A stretch of 64,000 nucleotides of DNA from Cordylochernes scorpioides. Taxonomy: Eukaryota > Arthropoda > Arachnida > Pseudoscorpiones > Chernetidae. Shown one piece after another: positions 50,790-62,807 of this stretch. The notes beneath the pieces were generated by a model. That model was not told the origin of the DNA, did no database searches, and worked only from the letters and a program-made list of their open reading frames with translations. The stretch is taken from NCBI GenBank assembly GCA_030710605.1, contig CP092863.1:59622899-59686898 (forward strand), read 5' to 3'. A program made the position numbers and the translations under genes. The stretch's first letter is position 1. Every line of letters starts with the position of its first letter.

Positions 50790-52500
50790 GAAGAATAAAA
50801 TACTTATTAAAACAAGCGCCAACCCTAAAGTATTATGATCCTAACAAAGATGTGGTACTTTCGGTCGATGCAAGCCAACATGCCATTGGAGCAGTCTTAC
50901 TCCAAGAAGATTGACCAATTGCGTATGCTTTTTTGCATTAATTGATGCTCAGAGGCATTACCCTCAAATAGAAAAAGAAGCTCTGGCAATTAAATTTGGT
51001 TGCAAGAAATTCCATACCTATATATATGGTAAATATATTTTAATAGAAACAGACCATCGACCGTTAGAATCCCCTTACAAAAACCAATGTATAAAATGCC
51101 ACCAAGACTTCAAAAAATATTCATGGAAATTAATCAATATGGACCAAATATTAAATACAGAGTCGAGATTGCAAATCATATGAGATTCTAGGAGAAATTC
51201 CAATAGAAATCCTTTTAATTACTGCATTTGACAATGAAAGCTACAAAGGAAGATGCAGAATTGCAAGAGCTAAAAGAAAAAATAATCCAAGGTTGGCCAG
51301 ACCAAAGATCACTAGTTCCTCTATCTTGCAGAAGATATTGGAATATAAAAGATGAACTTTCCATTCATGAAGACCTAGTTATGAGGGGAACGAAAATAAT
51401 AATTCCAAAATCAATCAAAAAAACAAGTTCTCATGCAAATACATGAAGCCAACCTAGGCATTACTGGTTGTACCAAAAGAGCCAAAGACTCCATTCATTG
51501 GGCAGGGATGTCCAAAATTGCAAGACATGCATAGCTACACAAAGAGACAAACAAAAACAACCCTTAATGCTAAAAGAAATTTCTGAGCTCCCATGGGAAA
51601 TTGTCGCATCAAATATCTTTCAATTTGAAGGGAATGAATATATTGTGATTATAGACAGTTATTCTAGTTTCATATAAACTTTAAACATATTAACGCCTTA
51701 AATTCAAAAGATACCATTGAATTGCTCAAAAGAAACTTTAGCATACATGGAATTCATAAAGTTCTGGAGACAGAAAATGGAAGAAATTATGCTTCAAGAG
51801 AAATTAATTAATTCAGCAACAAATGGAAGTTTAATCACAAGACTTCAAGTCCACATTACTCTAAATCAAATGGACTGGCTGAAAGAGCTGTGCAAATAGC
51901 AAAGAACATTCTCAGGAAATGCAAACAAAGTGGAGACGATATCCAGATTGCATTACTCAACTATAGAAACACTCAAAGAGAAGACATGGGATCACCAGCA
52001 CAAAGACTACTTTCAAGAAGAACAAAGACAATCTTGCCAATCCGCAAAGAATTGTTGAGACCTTGCATCAAAAAAGATGTCACTTTAAAGCTAAGAAGAT
52101 CCAGAAACAAGCGAAAATTCTACTATGACAAAGGATCAAGAGACAATCCAACTTTCAAGATCGGACAAGAAGTTTATCTAAGAGAAAACAGAAGAAACTG
52201 GAAACCAGCCACAATAGTTCGAGAATATGGCTCAAGGTCTATACAGTCCAGAACAACAAAGGACTCTACAGAAGAAACCAATCACATATTACAACTAACA
52301 AATCCCAAAAGGACCATGAAAGCATCCTTGAGTAAGAATCTAGTGGAAGTACATGTTCAACTATGGAGCAAGATCAAGAAACTGAGCCTAAAGATTCTGA
52401 CAGGATGGAATTGCTGTCGGGAACTTATAGTTCAGATGGAGAGGAGGAGACCAGAGAGGAACGGAAGTTCACGAGAAGCGGTCGCCATGTGAAGCCACCG
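50790..52500 (+). pseudogene. Gypsy-F RNase H and integrase
   Basis: RNase H reads LSVDASQHAIGAVLLQED in one frame, with stops, then IEKEALAIKFGCKKFHTYIY and ETDHRPLE. Integrase fragments include LRKCKQSGDDIQIALLNYRN and GSPAQRLLSRRTKTILPIRK (51890-52492). Stops and frameshifts are frequent. Confidence 0.85.
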
Positions 52501-52722
52501 AAAATAATGGATATATGTCATAATTTGTACATAACTAGATGTAACCCCACCACAATATATGCAATGTATGTAAAAGGTTTTAATAAAAGCTAAGCCTAAG
52601 CGAACTGGGAGAGAAGCCATCAGAAGAAATAGCCATTACCAGAATTTCATGATCCAGGAAGCAAAAGTAATTACCCAGGAACTAATAAAACTGAGTTCAA
52701 AAACCTTCTTCTTCCGGGAGCA

Positions 52723-53317
52723 TGTTAAGACATGACAAAGACAATGGAGTTAGCTACCTCCAATCAGAGTCCAACAGGACTAGCTAAGATCCAATCAGAA
52801 GCCGCCAACGAAACGATTTCCACCAATGAGAGCACTAGAGAGTTAACGAGTCAAATCTCGGACTCAATTTAGTTAGTAGGGAGCTGGACCTGCCAAGGAA
52901 CAGTTGGAAGCTTGCCACCACCTTCTCATCACCCAGATAAGTCAATCTTCAGTATGTGACAGTCTAGCCATTAGTCAAACACGCCAATAGTCTAAAGCCT
53001 CGTTATTTCCCCTGTGAGAAAACCTTACTATTTCAGCCAAACGACTGCGCCAACAATCACCAATTCAAACAACCAACCAACCAATCCCGAAAAAGTTTCA
53101 AATATTATATATATATATAAGAAGAGAGAAGTAATATAGTTAAAATTGTACCTTAACTCAGAGAGCAACACAGTTGAGTTCGCTATAGAATGTAAACAGA
53201 AGAATTTAAGCTATCTAATACTAACAACAACCTGTGTGTAAATAAATCATCTAATACCCGAATAAATAAATCTTATAATACGTTTGTTAATTATATTACG
53301 TAAACAAAGATTTTACA
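52723..53317 (+). repeat. Gypsy-F 3' LTR
   Basis: Starts TGTTAAGACATGACAAAG after ttccgggagca and ends GATTTTACA. The last ~185 bp match the left LTR remnant at 41067-41249. Confidence 0.8.
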
Positions 53318-53725
53318 CTTATATACAAAGCAATCGACAGCAAGAAGTTCCTTTTCTTAAAGTACAACAATCTGTTGTACATATATTAATTAATTGTTCC
53401 ACAGAGTGTGTGTAAGCTCATAGGTAAAATAGGCGCTAACCGAAGAAGAAAAAGTTCCTTTGTTTAATATTAGTTTCCCTTCTATATTTTGGTCTCTCTC
53501 TTGTAAATCAATAAATATAATGTTTAATTAATAATTATTGGAATCAGTTTCATTAAAAATTCTAAGCAAAGTCAACTATTGGTAGCAGAGCGTGGTTGTT
53601 TGATATAAAGCTAAAAAGCGAAAGTATTTAATCTGAAGATTAAGCAAGAAGTTATTTCTGATCTCTCTCTCGGTAAACTGAAGCACTTCTGAGAAGATTA
53701 AAGATATATATAATATTAGGTTAAA

Positions 53726-53728
<3 letters not shown>
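53318..53728 (+). mobile_element. Copia LTR end and PBS scrap
   Basis: LTR-like DNA (53318-53575) with caataaatataatg is followed by tggtagcagagcgtggttgt, a Copia PBS identical in its core to that of Copia-A at 7392. The leader is cut off by the mariner at 53729. No gag follows. Confidence 0.55.
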
Positions 53729-55027
<1,299 letters not shown>

Positions 55028-55063
55028 TATATTTGTATATTGCATTTTTAAAAGCTACCTGAT

Positions 55064-55290
55064 TGTTGTAATATGTATGAGTTATCTGAACAAACTCGCT
55101 ACGACTTACAAGTTGAACTGAATGTTTATTCAATATAGCAAACTCCTTATATACAAGATAGAGATAAAAAGGAAATAATTTACATAATTTTTTTTTTTTT
55201 TTTAAACAATTGACAAATGGCATAATTTTGCATAGTTAACAATAGATAATAAATATACCACTTAACATATGTTATTTACATATCACAACA
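55064..55290 (-). repeat. Gypsy-H 3' LTR
   Basis: 227 bp, TGTTGTAATATGTATGAG...TCACAACA. Confidence 0.92.
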
Positions 55291-55393
55291 TGTTTCCCCT
55301 CTGCTACAACAATTAAAGAATGTCACGAATCTAGACAACCATCAACAATCAGATCAGGCAAATCAAAAGGCGGTTGACATGCCTCCCCTCTGC

Positions 55394-57232
55394 TTAAAAA
55401 CAAAATCTTTGTGGTTTTCTTAACTCTCTTCCAAACCTTGAAAACCGGGGCCTTCCGGATGGTTCTGGTGAAATCCCAGCGGATGTAGTCGCGCCTTCAC
55501 TCTGGTCAATATTGGTCTCTTCACTTGACCGCTGTATCGGGGCTGTGGATGACTCGCCCATCGTTGGACTGTCGTAATGCGGATGTTGAGCTTCTGGGGA
55601 GCCGGTAATTGGTTCTGAAGACAACTGGCTTTTTTCATTGACTCCATCCCTTGGCCTAATAAATTGTTGATTTCTTATCAACCTATTTCCCGATGGTGTC
55701 ACAACTTCAAAGCTCTGAGGAGAATCAGCCTGCGCTGAAATCTTCACCGGTGTCCATGTCTCCCTTGGATGCATTTGACACCATGCATCCTCTCCTACAT
55801 TGACCTTGGGATAGCTTTTACTATTTCTGTCATACTGCTCTTTCATTGAGCTCTGTCTTTTTCTTTTGGCATTCTCTATACTTCTCCAATTAGTTTGATA
55901 CGGTCTATATAGCGGTGTAATTCTGGGGATTTGACATCGAAGGCTCCTCGATAAACATAGCTGTGCGGGTGACGGTAGGTCATTTTTTGGTGTATTCCTA
56001 TATGCCAGAATAGCCAGATATGGGTCGGACCCTTCATCTCTACATTTAATTAATTGATTTTTTATTGTTTGAATGTTTCTTTCGGCCAGACCATTAGATC
56101 TATGAAGGTGTGGACTTGAAAATAGCTGTTTTATACCCCATCTTATACAGAAGTCAGTCATAATTTCTGAGCGAAACGGTGGTCCATTGTCGGACATCAT
56201 GGTTTCCGGAATCCCGAATCGTGCAAATGTTTCTCTCAATTTATTTTTTACATTAATCGCCGTAGGTGGGTCCAATGCAAATACCTCCGGGTAGCCACTA
56301 TATCTGTCGACCACAAACAAATGGGGCTTTTTCTGAATATAAAATATGTCCAATGATACTGTCTGCCATGGATAATCTGGAACTGGGAAAGGTTTTAACG
56401 GCTGCCGTATTTTTGATTTCTGATATTTTTGACAAATTTCACAATTTTTTACTTTTTCAGCAATGTCGATGGACATTCTCGGCCAAAATAAAGATTCTCG
56501 CGCCAAACCCTGAATTGCAGATATCCCTTGGTGCGATTGGTGCAACAAATTAAGCATATTATTCCTTTGTGTCTTCGGAATCACTATGGCCGATCCTATA
56601 CATAATAGATCATTCCATAAATACAAACGGTGTCTGAAATCGAAAAATACTTTGGCATCTTCATCGACGTCTTTTTTGCATATAGGCCATCCCTCAATCA
56701 CATAATCGATTACTTTAACCAAAACAGGATCCTCTCGGGTATCTTTCTGCATCGCTACCAGTTTTTCGTCCGAGATATTAACACGTACCATCTTGACCAT
56801 TCTTTTGTCTTCAAGAAAAGGCGTTGGTAGTTCGTCCATGGGGTGAGTATCCCTGGATAGGGTATCAGCCACAATCAAGTATTTTCCTGGTTTGTACTGC
56901 AATTTGAAGTCAAATGCTATAAGCTTCATTACTAATCTTTGTAGACGCGGAGATATATCACTCAGCGGTTTTTTGACTAGAGGCAATAAAGGCTGGTGAT
57001 CCGTCTGGACAACGAAAGTGTGTCCTGACAATAGGTATTCGAACTTTTTGCATCCATAATAAACACTCAGTAACTCCTTCTCAATCTGAGAGTACTGTTT
57101 CTGCGAGTCGCTAAATGACGCGGATGCGAATGCTAGAGGTCGATCTTCCTGTAGCAGAGCAGCTCCCATTGCATCTTTGCTGGCATCACATTGCAAGATC
57201 AGCATCTTGCTTTTGTCAAAATGTGCCAACAA
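55394..57232 (-). CDS. Gypsy-H RNase H-integrase ORF (612 aa)
   Basis: RNase H: ILQCDASKDAMGAALLQED, QIEKELLSVYYGCKKFEYLL, VQTDHQPL. Linker YKPGKYLIVADTLSRDTH. Integrase: HHCC region HQSHQGISAIQGLARESLFW with CEICQKYQ. The catalytic residues are VSLDIFYI (D), TMMSDNGPPF (D) and RSNGLAERNIQTIK (E). The C-terminal domain has VNVGEDAWCQMHPRETWTPV. No internal stop. The start Met is internal to pol; the true frame joins the RT by a frameshift near 57235. Confidence 0.9.
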   Translation of the reverse strand: MLAHFDKSKMLILQCDASKDAMGAALLQEDRPLAFASASFSDSQKQYSQIEKELLSVYYGCKKFEYLLSGHTFVVQTDHQPLLPLVKKPLSDISPRLQRLVMKLIAFDFKLQYKPGKYLIVADTLSRDTHPMDELPTPFLEDKRMVKMVRVNISDEKLVAMQKDTREDPVLVKVIDYVIEGWPICKKDVDEDAKVFFDFRHRLYLWNDLLCIGSAIVIPKTQRNNMLNLLHQSHQGISAIQGLARESLFWPRMSIDIAEKVKNCEICQKYQKSKIRQPLKPFPVPDYPWQTVSLDIFYIQKKPHLFVVDRYSGYPEVFALDPPTAINVKNKLRETFARFGIPETMMSDNGPPFRSEIMTDFCIRWGIKQLFSSPHLHRSNGLAERNIQTIKNQLIKCRDEGSDPYLAILAYRNTPKNDLPSPAQLCLSRSLRCQIPRITPLYRPYQTNWRSIENAKRKRQSSMKEQYDRNSKSYPKVNVGEDAWCQMHPRETWTPVKISAQADSPQSFEVVTPSGNRLIRNQQFIRPRDGVNEKSQLSSEPITGSPEAQHPHYDSPTMGESSTAPIQRSSEETNIDQSEGATTSAGISPEPSGRPRFSRFGRELRKPQRFCF

Positions 57233-57972
57233 AGGAGCATTCCTAACGCATTCCTTAATATGATCGAATTCCCCATCCTGTTTAGGCCCCCAATGCCAGA
57301 CAACATTCTTAATATTCCTCTTATATTGGATGTGGACGCAGCTAAATTTGGAATGAATTTTCCTAAGTAATTATAAAGACCCATGATTCTTTGCAGCGAC
57401 TTTTTATCCTCTGGCCTTTTAAAGGTAATTAATTTATCAATCTTATTTGGCTCTGGATCAATTCCATTTTGTGATATCAAATGGCCCAAGAAACGAACCT
57501 TCGTTAGACATATTTGAGCCTTCGTTAAATCAAATTTGATATTTTTTTCTTTTGCTTTTTCTAGAATTCCCTTTAATTTTTTATTGTGCTCTTGAATGGT
57601 ATCCGCATATATCAGCAAATCGTCTACATATGTAATATTTTGAAAGCTATCCCTAAAGATATTCGTCATTTTCTCAACAAAAATTTGTGCCGATATTTTC
57701 AAACCAAATGGCAATCGGTTATATCTGAATTTGCCAAATGGCGTGGTCATCACCAACAGATCTCTGCATTCCTTTGCAACCGGAATATGCCAATAGGCTG
57801 ATTTCACGTCTAACACGGTATAATACTTAGATTTGGGTATCTCGTGCAATAGTTCAGCTGGAGCCGGAGTCTGGAAATGTCTTCCCACAAGGGCCTCATT
57901 TAATTTACGAGGATCCAGGCATATTCTGATTTGACCAGATTTTTTTTTACAACGACCATAGGATGAGACCAC
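57199..57972 (-). pseudogene. Gypsy-H reverse transcriptase
   Basis: Reads SGQIRICLDPRKLNEALVGR, YTVLDVKSAYWHIPVAKECR, FGKFRYNRLPFGLKISAQIF, the catalytic YVDDLLIYAD, and the thumb LGHLISQNGIDPEPNKID with IMGLYNYLGKFIPNLAA. Frame is lost on the N side near 57960-58020 and on the C side near 57240-57290. Confidence 0.9.
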
Positions 57973-58009
57973 TCTGTTTCATGATATATTTTTGTTACGA
58001 TTCCTTGCT

Positions 58010-59380
58010 TCACCATTTTTTCCAATTCAGACTGAACTTCGGCTCCGAGGCTTGTTGGGATGCGCCTGGGACTTGCACAGGAGAATATTCAGGCTTTGTG
58101 TAAATCTTACATTCCGAGTTGATTAATCCTACTCCTTGAAATACTTCGTGGTATTGTTCGAGGATTTTTTGAGTTTCAGAACACAATTTCATTTCATCCG
58201 TGTTTATATGATTAATTCGCCTCGATATTTCAAGCTTCTCGCAAGTATCGCCCGTGATAAGTGTCTGCGCTTCTACATCGGCTACGATAAATTCAAACAT
58301 TCCTTTCTTTCCACCATATTGGCATAGCACATTGCATTTTCCGACGATAGGCAATTCTGCATTTCCATATGCGAACGCCTTTAATGACGTGGGTCTGATT
58401 TCTGGTCTTGATGGCCATTGGTTTATTACTTTATGAGGAAGCACATTTATCTGTGCGCCAGTGTCCAAATGTACCGTGGTCTTCTTGCCATTAATGATTA
58501 TTAGCGCGGACCACTTGTCCGACCCAACAGTCTTTACAGCAACTTCATTTAGATTTATCTCGTCACAGGATTCTTCAGCTTCACTTTCCGCTAAGAGATT
58601 TCTTATACGTTTTGTTCGGCAAACTACTGAGAAATGATTGGTTTTTCCGCATGCATTACATTTCTTCCCATATGCTGGACACTTTCCATACTTGTGTCGT
58701 TGTCCACACCACTTACATGGTTCTATTATTCTTTCTCTTCTCGGGTTTATACCGCTTGGTCTTGCTTCTGCATTTTCCATTCGAATTGTATCTTTCACCC
58801 AATTACGTTTTTCAATTTTTTCAATCATTTTTTGCTCCTTCAACGATGCTACTTGTGAGCATGTTGACTCGGAGATCATAGCTATCGAAATTGCCCTTGG
58901 TAGTGTCAACTGTGGATCTTCTAACAATTTTCTTTTCACTTCTCGGTCAAGTATTCCAATTATAAGGCGATCCCTTATGAGAGATTCTGTTAAATTCTCG
59001 AATTCGCATTCTTGTGCCAGATGCTTTAATTCTGTGACAAATTCCATGATTCCTTGCCTTTCCTTTTGTACACAGGTAAAAAATGCATTTCTCCTTTGAA
59101 TCGTATTTTTGAAGGGCTTAAAATGGTTCGTTAACATATCAAGCATTTCTTTTACATTTGGGTAAGTATCATTTTCACTTATGTGAAATGTCTTGTATAT
59201 CATCACTGTTTTCTCACCAGCAATATGCTTCAAGATTGCTCGCTGACGCACCAGCGGCATGCTTTCTAAATTTACCGCTATTGCAAAAATTTCAAACGAC
59301 TCTCTCCAGGTCTCCCATTTTTTCTCGTTGCTGTACGGGTCAAATTCTGCCGGCGGCTTGATTCCTTCCATTCTACTCAC
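58010..59380 (-). CDS. Gypsy-H gag-protease ORF (456 aa)
   Basis: The ATG at 59380 follows the PBS by about 45 bp. Gag: FDPYSNEKKWETWRESFEIF, CEFENLTESLIRDRLIIGIL. Zinc-binding: CKWCGQRHKYGKCPAYGKKC and CNACGKTNHFSVVC. The protease active site is VHLDTGAQINVLPH. The frame runs through CEKLEISRRINHIN to a stop at 58010, just before RT and after a likely shift near 58060. Confidence 0.9.
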   Translation of the reverse strand: MSRMEGIKPPAEFDPYSNEKKWETWRESFEIFAIAVNLESMPLVRQRAILKHIAGEKTVMIYKTFHISENDTYPNVKEMLDMLTNHFKPFKNTIQRRNAFFTCVQKERQGIMEFVTELKHLAQECEFENLTESLIRDRLIIGILDREVKRKLLEDPQLTLPRAISIAMISESTCSQVASLKEQKMIEKIEKRNWVKDTIRMENAEARPSGINPRRERIIEPCKWCGQRHKYGKCPAYGKKCNACGKTNHFSVVCRTKRIRNLLAESEAEESCDEINLNEVAVKTVGSDKWSALIIINGKKTTVHLDTGAQINVLPHKVINQWPSRPEIRPTSLKAFAYGNAELPIVGKCNVLCQYGGKKGMFEFIVADVEAQTLITGDTCEKLEISRRINHINTDEMKLCSETQKILEQYHEVFQGVGLINSECKIYTKPEYSPVQVPGASQQASEPKFSLNWKKW

Positions 59381-59426
59381 TGTTGAATTAATCTGTTTTA
59401 ATTCGATACTTTTGTCGGCTGCGCCA

Positions 59427-59655
59427 TGTTGTAATGTGTATGAGTTATCTGAACAAACTCGCTACGACTTACAAGTTGAACTGAATGTTTATTCAATATA
59501 GCAAACTCCTTATATACAAGATAGAGATAAAAAGGAAATAATTTACATAAGTTTTTTTTTTTTTTTAAACAATTGACAAATGGCATAATTTTGCACATAG
59601 TTAACAATAGATAATAAATATAACACTTAACATATGTTATTTACATATCACAACA
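59427..59655 (-). repeat. Gypsy-H 5' LTR
   Basis: 229-bp partner of 55064-55290. Confidence 0.92.
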
Positions 59656-59878
59656 CCGATATTCAAATAAATTCAAAATATATATTTGTATTTAAAATAT
59701 ATTGGATTCTCCGCTGGGTGGCCAACGGATGCGCATCAAGAATCGTCGGCTCCAGCTAAGTACTTTCTATCTTTGTATTTTTTTTTTTTATCTTTTTTCT
59801 AACTTTAATACTTATACACTTAAAGTAAACTAAGCTAGCAACTTAAATTAACTTTGAAAATAGGAATAGGGAAAATAA

Positions 59879-60085
59879 ATGATGAAATTTACTATAATTT
59901 TGATATTACTTAATTTATACTTGATTAAGAAAAGGCTATGCCCGACTTCTAACTATGGAAATTGTGTCAGCAACGATAAATATGCAAATCTGACTATTGA
60001 AATTGATCTAACTTACATCAAAAATACAATTACTAAGATAGATACTTGTGTGTGTGTTCTAGAAAATTTATTCTTAGACGAATAA
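59879..60085 (+). pseudogene. Hydrophobic N-terminal frame of LINE ORF1?
   Basis: 68-codon frame starting MMKFTIILILLNLYLIKKRL, a signal-like hydrophobic segment. It ends in the TG-repeat region (60047-60057) where the 2A-bearing frame takes over. A repeat-length change could have split one ORF into these two frames. Confidence 0.35.
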
Positions 60086-60651
60086 TACATATTCTCCTAC
60101 TTATCTCGGGTATTGAACAAAATCCTGGACCTAAATACACTAAGCAGACAACACTTGATTCCAGCCCGGATAAGAATATCCGAGAACTAATTGTTGCCCT
60201 CTCTGACGAGATGGAAGATTGGCATGGGAAACTAGAGACAAAGTTAACTTCTGTTGAACAAGGAATAGAGAAATTGGATCGTCGCATACAACAGTTAGAA
60301 ACAATGATGGATAACACTGCGAAATCAGTTTCGATGAACTCGGAGAAAATACGAGAAATTGATGCTCGAATAGAATTTTTGGAAATGAAAATGAGAGAAA
60401 ATAACTTAATTTTCCATGGAGTAGAAGGAAATGAGGGTGAGGATCCCGAAGAATCCTACTCCACTATAAAACAGATAATTGCCGACAAGATGCAGATACC
60501 GGAGAAAATTAATATCTTACAATGCCGTCGGCTGTCCAAAAGGGCTAGGGCTCCACTCCTTGTTAGCATTCCTGACCACAATGAAAGAATAAAACTATTT
60601 AAGAATGCATTTAAGCTTAGAAACATTAAAATATTGCTGCATCATGGCTAA
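60046..60651 (+). CDS. LINE ORF1 with 2A-like motif
   Basis: After a hydrophobic stretch (RRIIHILLLI) comes SGIEQNPGPKY (about 60100-60135), close to the 2A consensus D(V/I)ExNPGP with Gly in place of the first Asp. A coiled-coil region follows (GKLETKLTSVEQGIEKLDRR and RIQQLETMMDN), then FHGVEGNEGEDPEESYSTIK and QCRRLSKRARAPLLVSIPDH of the LINE ORF1 RRM type. No ATG lies in frame upstream, only a TTG. Confidence 0.7.
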   Translation: MCVCSRKFILRRIIHILLLISGIEQNPGPKYTKQTTLDSSPDKNIRELIVALSDEMEDWHGKLETKLTSVEQGIEKLDRRIQQLETMMDNTAKSVSMNSEKIREIDARIEFLEMKMRENNLIFHGVEGNEGEDPEESYSTIKQIIADKMQIPEKINILQCRRLSKRARAPLLVSIPDHNERIKLFKNAFKLRNIKILLHHG

Positions 60652-60732
60652 AGTATTTAGGTAAACTGTGTGACTTCACTGCTCTCTTTGATGTCAAAAA
60701 AAAAAAAAAAATTATTCTGGAGGCTACCTAAA

Positions 60733-60832
60733 NNNNNNNNNNNNNNNNNNNNNNNNNNNNNNNNNNNNNNNNNNNNNNNNNNNNNNNNNNNNNNNNNNNN
60801 NNNNNNNNNNNNNNNNNNNNNNNNNNNNNNNN
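60733..60832. other. 100-N assembly gap
   Basis: Exactly 100 N, within LINE ORF1. The poly-A run just before (60697-60710) may have hindered assembly. Confidence 1.
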
Positions 60833-60871
60833 GTAGAGTCATCTCATTATTCCCTTATATAAATTTGTAGA

Positions 60872-61108
60872 ATGGTTGAAACACGCTCTGGTAAGATGCA
60901 AGACCCAGCACAGGAGAGAATCAAGGCTGAAGAGTCTGCCAAGCCGCAACCTGGTGCAACAATATACCTAAGTATAGACTACACTCTTGGGATCAGAGAA
61001 CAACGTAGAATATTGATCGCCAAAAGAAAAGAACTTTTAACAAGTGGAACTTTGGCGAAATTAAGAGACAACAAGTTGATTGTCGCAGGCATAAATACCA
61101 AGTCGTAA
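60872..61108 (+). pseudogene. LINE ORF1 C-terminal part
   Basis: IYLSIDYTLGIREQRRILIA resembles the C-terminal 'DYSxxTRxxRxxL' segment of LINE ORF1 proteins. It is separated from ORF1 by the gap region. Confidence 0.55.
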
Positions 61109-61479
61109 ATGGAAAAATTGTCAGTCCAAATAAGGCTGAATTATAGCAAATAAACAAAAATAATCTAGGGAAAAAATGTAATTATATCCAAATAAATAAA
61201 TCTAACCAACATATACCTTTTGATGGAAATCAAAACAAAGCCTGTCCACCCAATAAAACACTTAAATCTAATATACACTTTACAATTACACAGTCACGAA
61301 TCGATGTTGACAGCTCAGAAACTTTACAGCCATTGCAAGATAAAATACATACACATAAATGTTCACAAAAAGGTTCTGAGAACAAAAAGATAAAAGATTT
61401 CACTATAAAAGCTAAAAAACCTTATACATGTAATTCTAATTATGTAAATCCAAAAATAAGGATATCAAATCCTAAAATG

Positions 61480-62245
61480 AACAATATTGAAATAATGTGT
61501 TGGAATATAAATGGTTTAAATAGAATTTGTTCCTCGTTTCCGGTTGTTAATTATCTGAAAAACTTCAAAATTATTGTTTTGTTGGAAACCTGGTGTGACC
61601 ATCCAATTGACTTTCCACTGGGAACATTTTGTATTTATGAATCATTGGCTTTGAGGACTGCAAACCGTGGAAGATGTTCGGGCGGAATTATTGTTGGTTT
61701 AGGAAACGAGGTTCAAGCTTTGACCCATAAGGTGGAAGTTGAAAGATTTTGGATAGCAATATTCCTGAAACAGAATTCAATTCCAGAATTTCCATCTGCT
61801 TGTTTGATTTTCGTGTATATTCCACCAGACAATTCGCAAATGGAAAATATTAACAAACTATTCAGATATAGAAACCCAAATACAAGACGGTTACGGGATA
61901 CTCCTGGGTGGTGATCTGAACGTCCGTACCGGTAGCCTGGGAGGGTTCCACAACCTAATGGAAAATCTGATAGTACTTTCACCCGGGCGTCTGTCTGAAG
62001 ACACGCTAATACACCCTCTTGCTGAGACTCTTATCAACTTTTTAGACAATAATCTATTAACCATAGTTAACGGCAGATCGAAAAGTGATAATTGCGGAAA
62101 CTATACATTTATTTCTGATCGAGGATCCTCGGTTATTGATCTAGTGATAGTTTCGCCGGCCATGCTTGAATTCATTGTCGATTTTTACGTCGACGACATG
62201 CCTTATTCTGACCATCTCCCAATTATAACGAAGATAGGCCTATGA
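61480..62245 (+). pseudogene. LINE ORF2 endonuclease (APE type)
   Basis: IEIMCWNINGLNRICSSFPV (start of EN), VLLETWCD (catalytic Glu), then a frameshift near 61865. LLGGDLNVRTGSLGG, SSVIDLVIVSP and MPYSDHLPIITKI (SDHxPI) complete the active site. Confidence 0.85.
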
Positions 62246-62807
62246 CTAAAACTGACCAAGATAAGAGAATGAGATTGAATAGTATTAAAAGATATTACTG
62301 GTCCCCAGACAAAGCTACAATTTTTAGACGCAGTATGGACGAGCTGGATACTACTCAGATTACCCCGAGTGATACTATAGATTCTCAGATAAACTGGCTC
62401 TCCAACAAAATTACGACAGCAATGTCACAAGTAGGAATGCTGCGCACTTCAAAACTGGGTGACGAGAGGTCAAAACCGTGGTTTGATGGGGAATGTTACC
62501 TTGCAAAAAAGACAATGAAGGAGAGTTTAAAAAGGTTTATGACAAAAAATGAAGCTGAAGACAGGGATTGTTATGTGAATAAAAGGAAGAAATATCAGGC
62601 ATTAATCAAATTAAAAAAGAAAAATATATATGAAGATATATGCCTAGCCCTTCAGAAGACCAAAGATTCTGCCGGATTTTGGAAGGCAGTATCTCTGTTT
62701 AGAAAACGGAGCAGCATAACAGGCAAAATATCGATTGCAGAATGGCAAACTTTTTATGCTAAACTTCTCTCTACAACCTCAAATCCAGAGATAAATATAT
62801 CACTTTA
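62242..62807 (+). pseudogene. LINE ORF2 linker region
   Basis: Open frame MTKTDQDKRMRLNSIKRYYW ... KPWFDGECYLAKKTMKESLK ... SAGFWKAVSLFRKRSSITGK. This is the usual region between EN and RT. It is cut by the Helitron at 62807/62808. Confidence 0.75.

Larger units (their letters stand above)
41067..53317 (+). mobile_element. Gypsy-F (Ty3/Gypsy, Mag-like), split by a 7.36-kb insertion
   Basis: The right LTR is 52723-53317 (595 bp, TG..CA). The left LTR survives only as 41067-41249, matching 53131-53317. The PBS tggtgtcagaag at 41250-41261 directly follows. Order: gag, PR, RT, then insertion 43417-50773, then RNase H, INT, LTR. It has many stops. Confidence 0.88.
55064..59655 (-). mobile_element. 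Gypsy-H (Ty3/Gypsy, Mag-like), nearly complete
   Basis: LTRs 55064-55290 (227 bp) and 59427-59655 (229 bp) differ at only a handful of positions. The PBS tggcgcagccgac abuts the 5' LTR at 59426. The target duplication is ctgat/ccgat (4 of 5). Gag-PR, RT and RNase H-integrase are long open frames broken by a few frameshifts. It is one of the youngest elements in the window. Confidence 0.93.

Noticed and set aside
58612..59501. Plus-strand ORFs opposite Gypsy-H gag
   Set aside because: Shadows of the minus-strand gag ORF; cysteine-rich motifs occur only on the minus strand.
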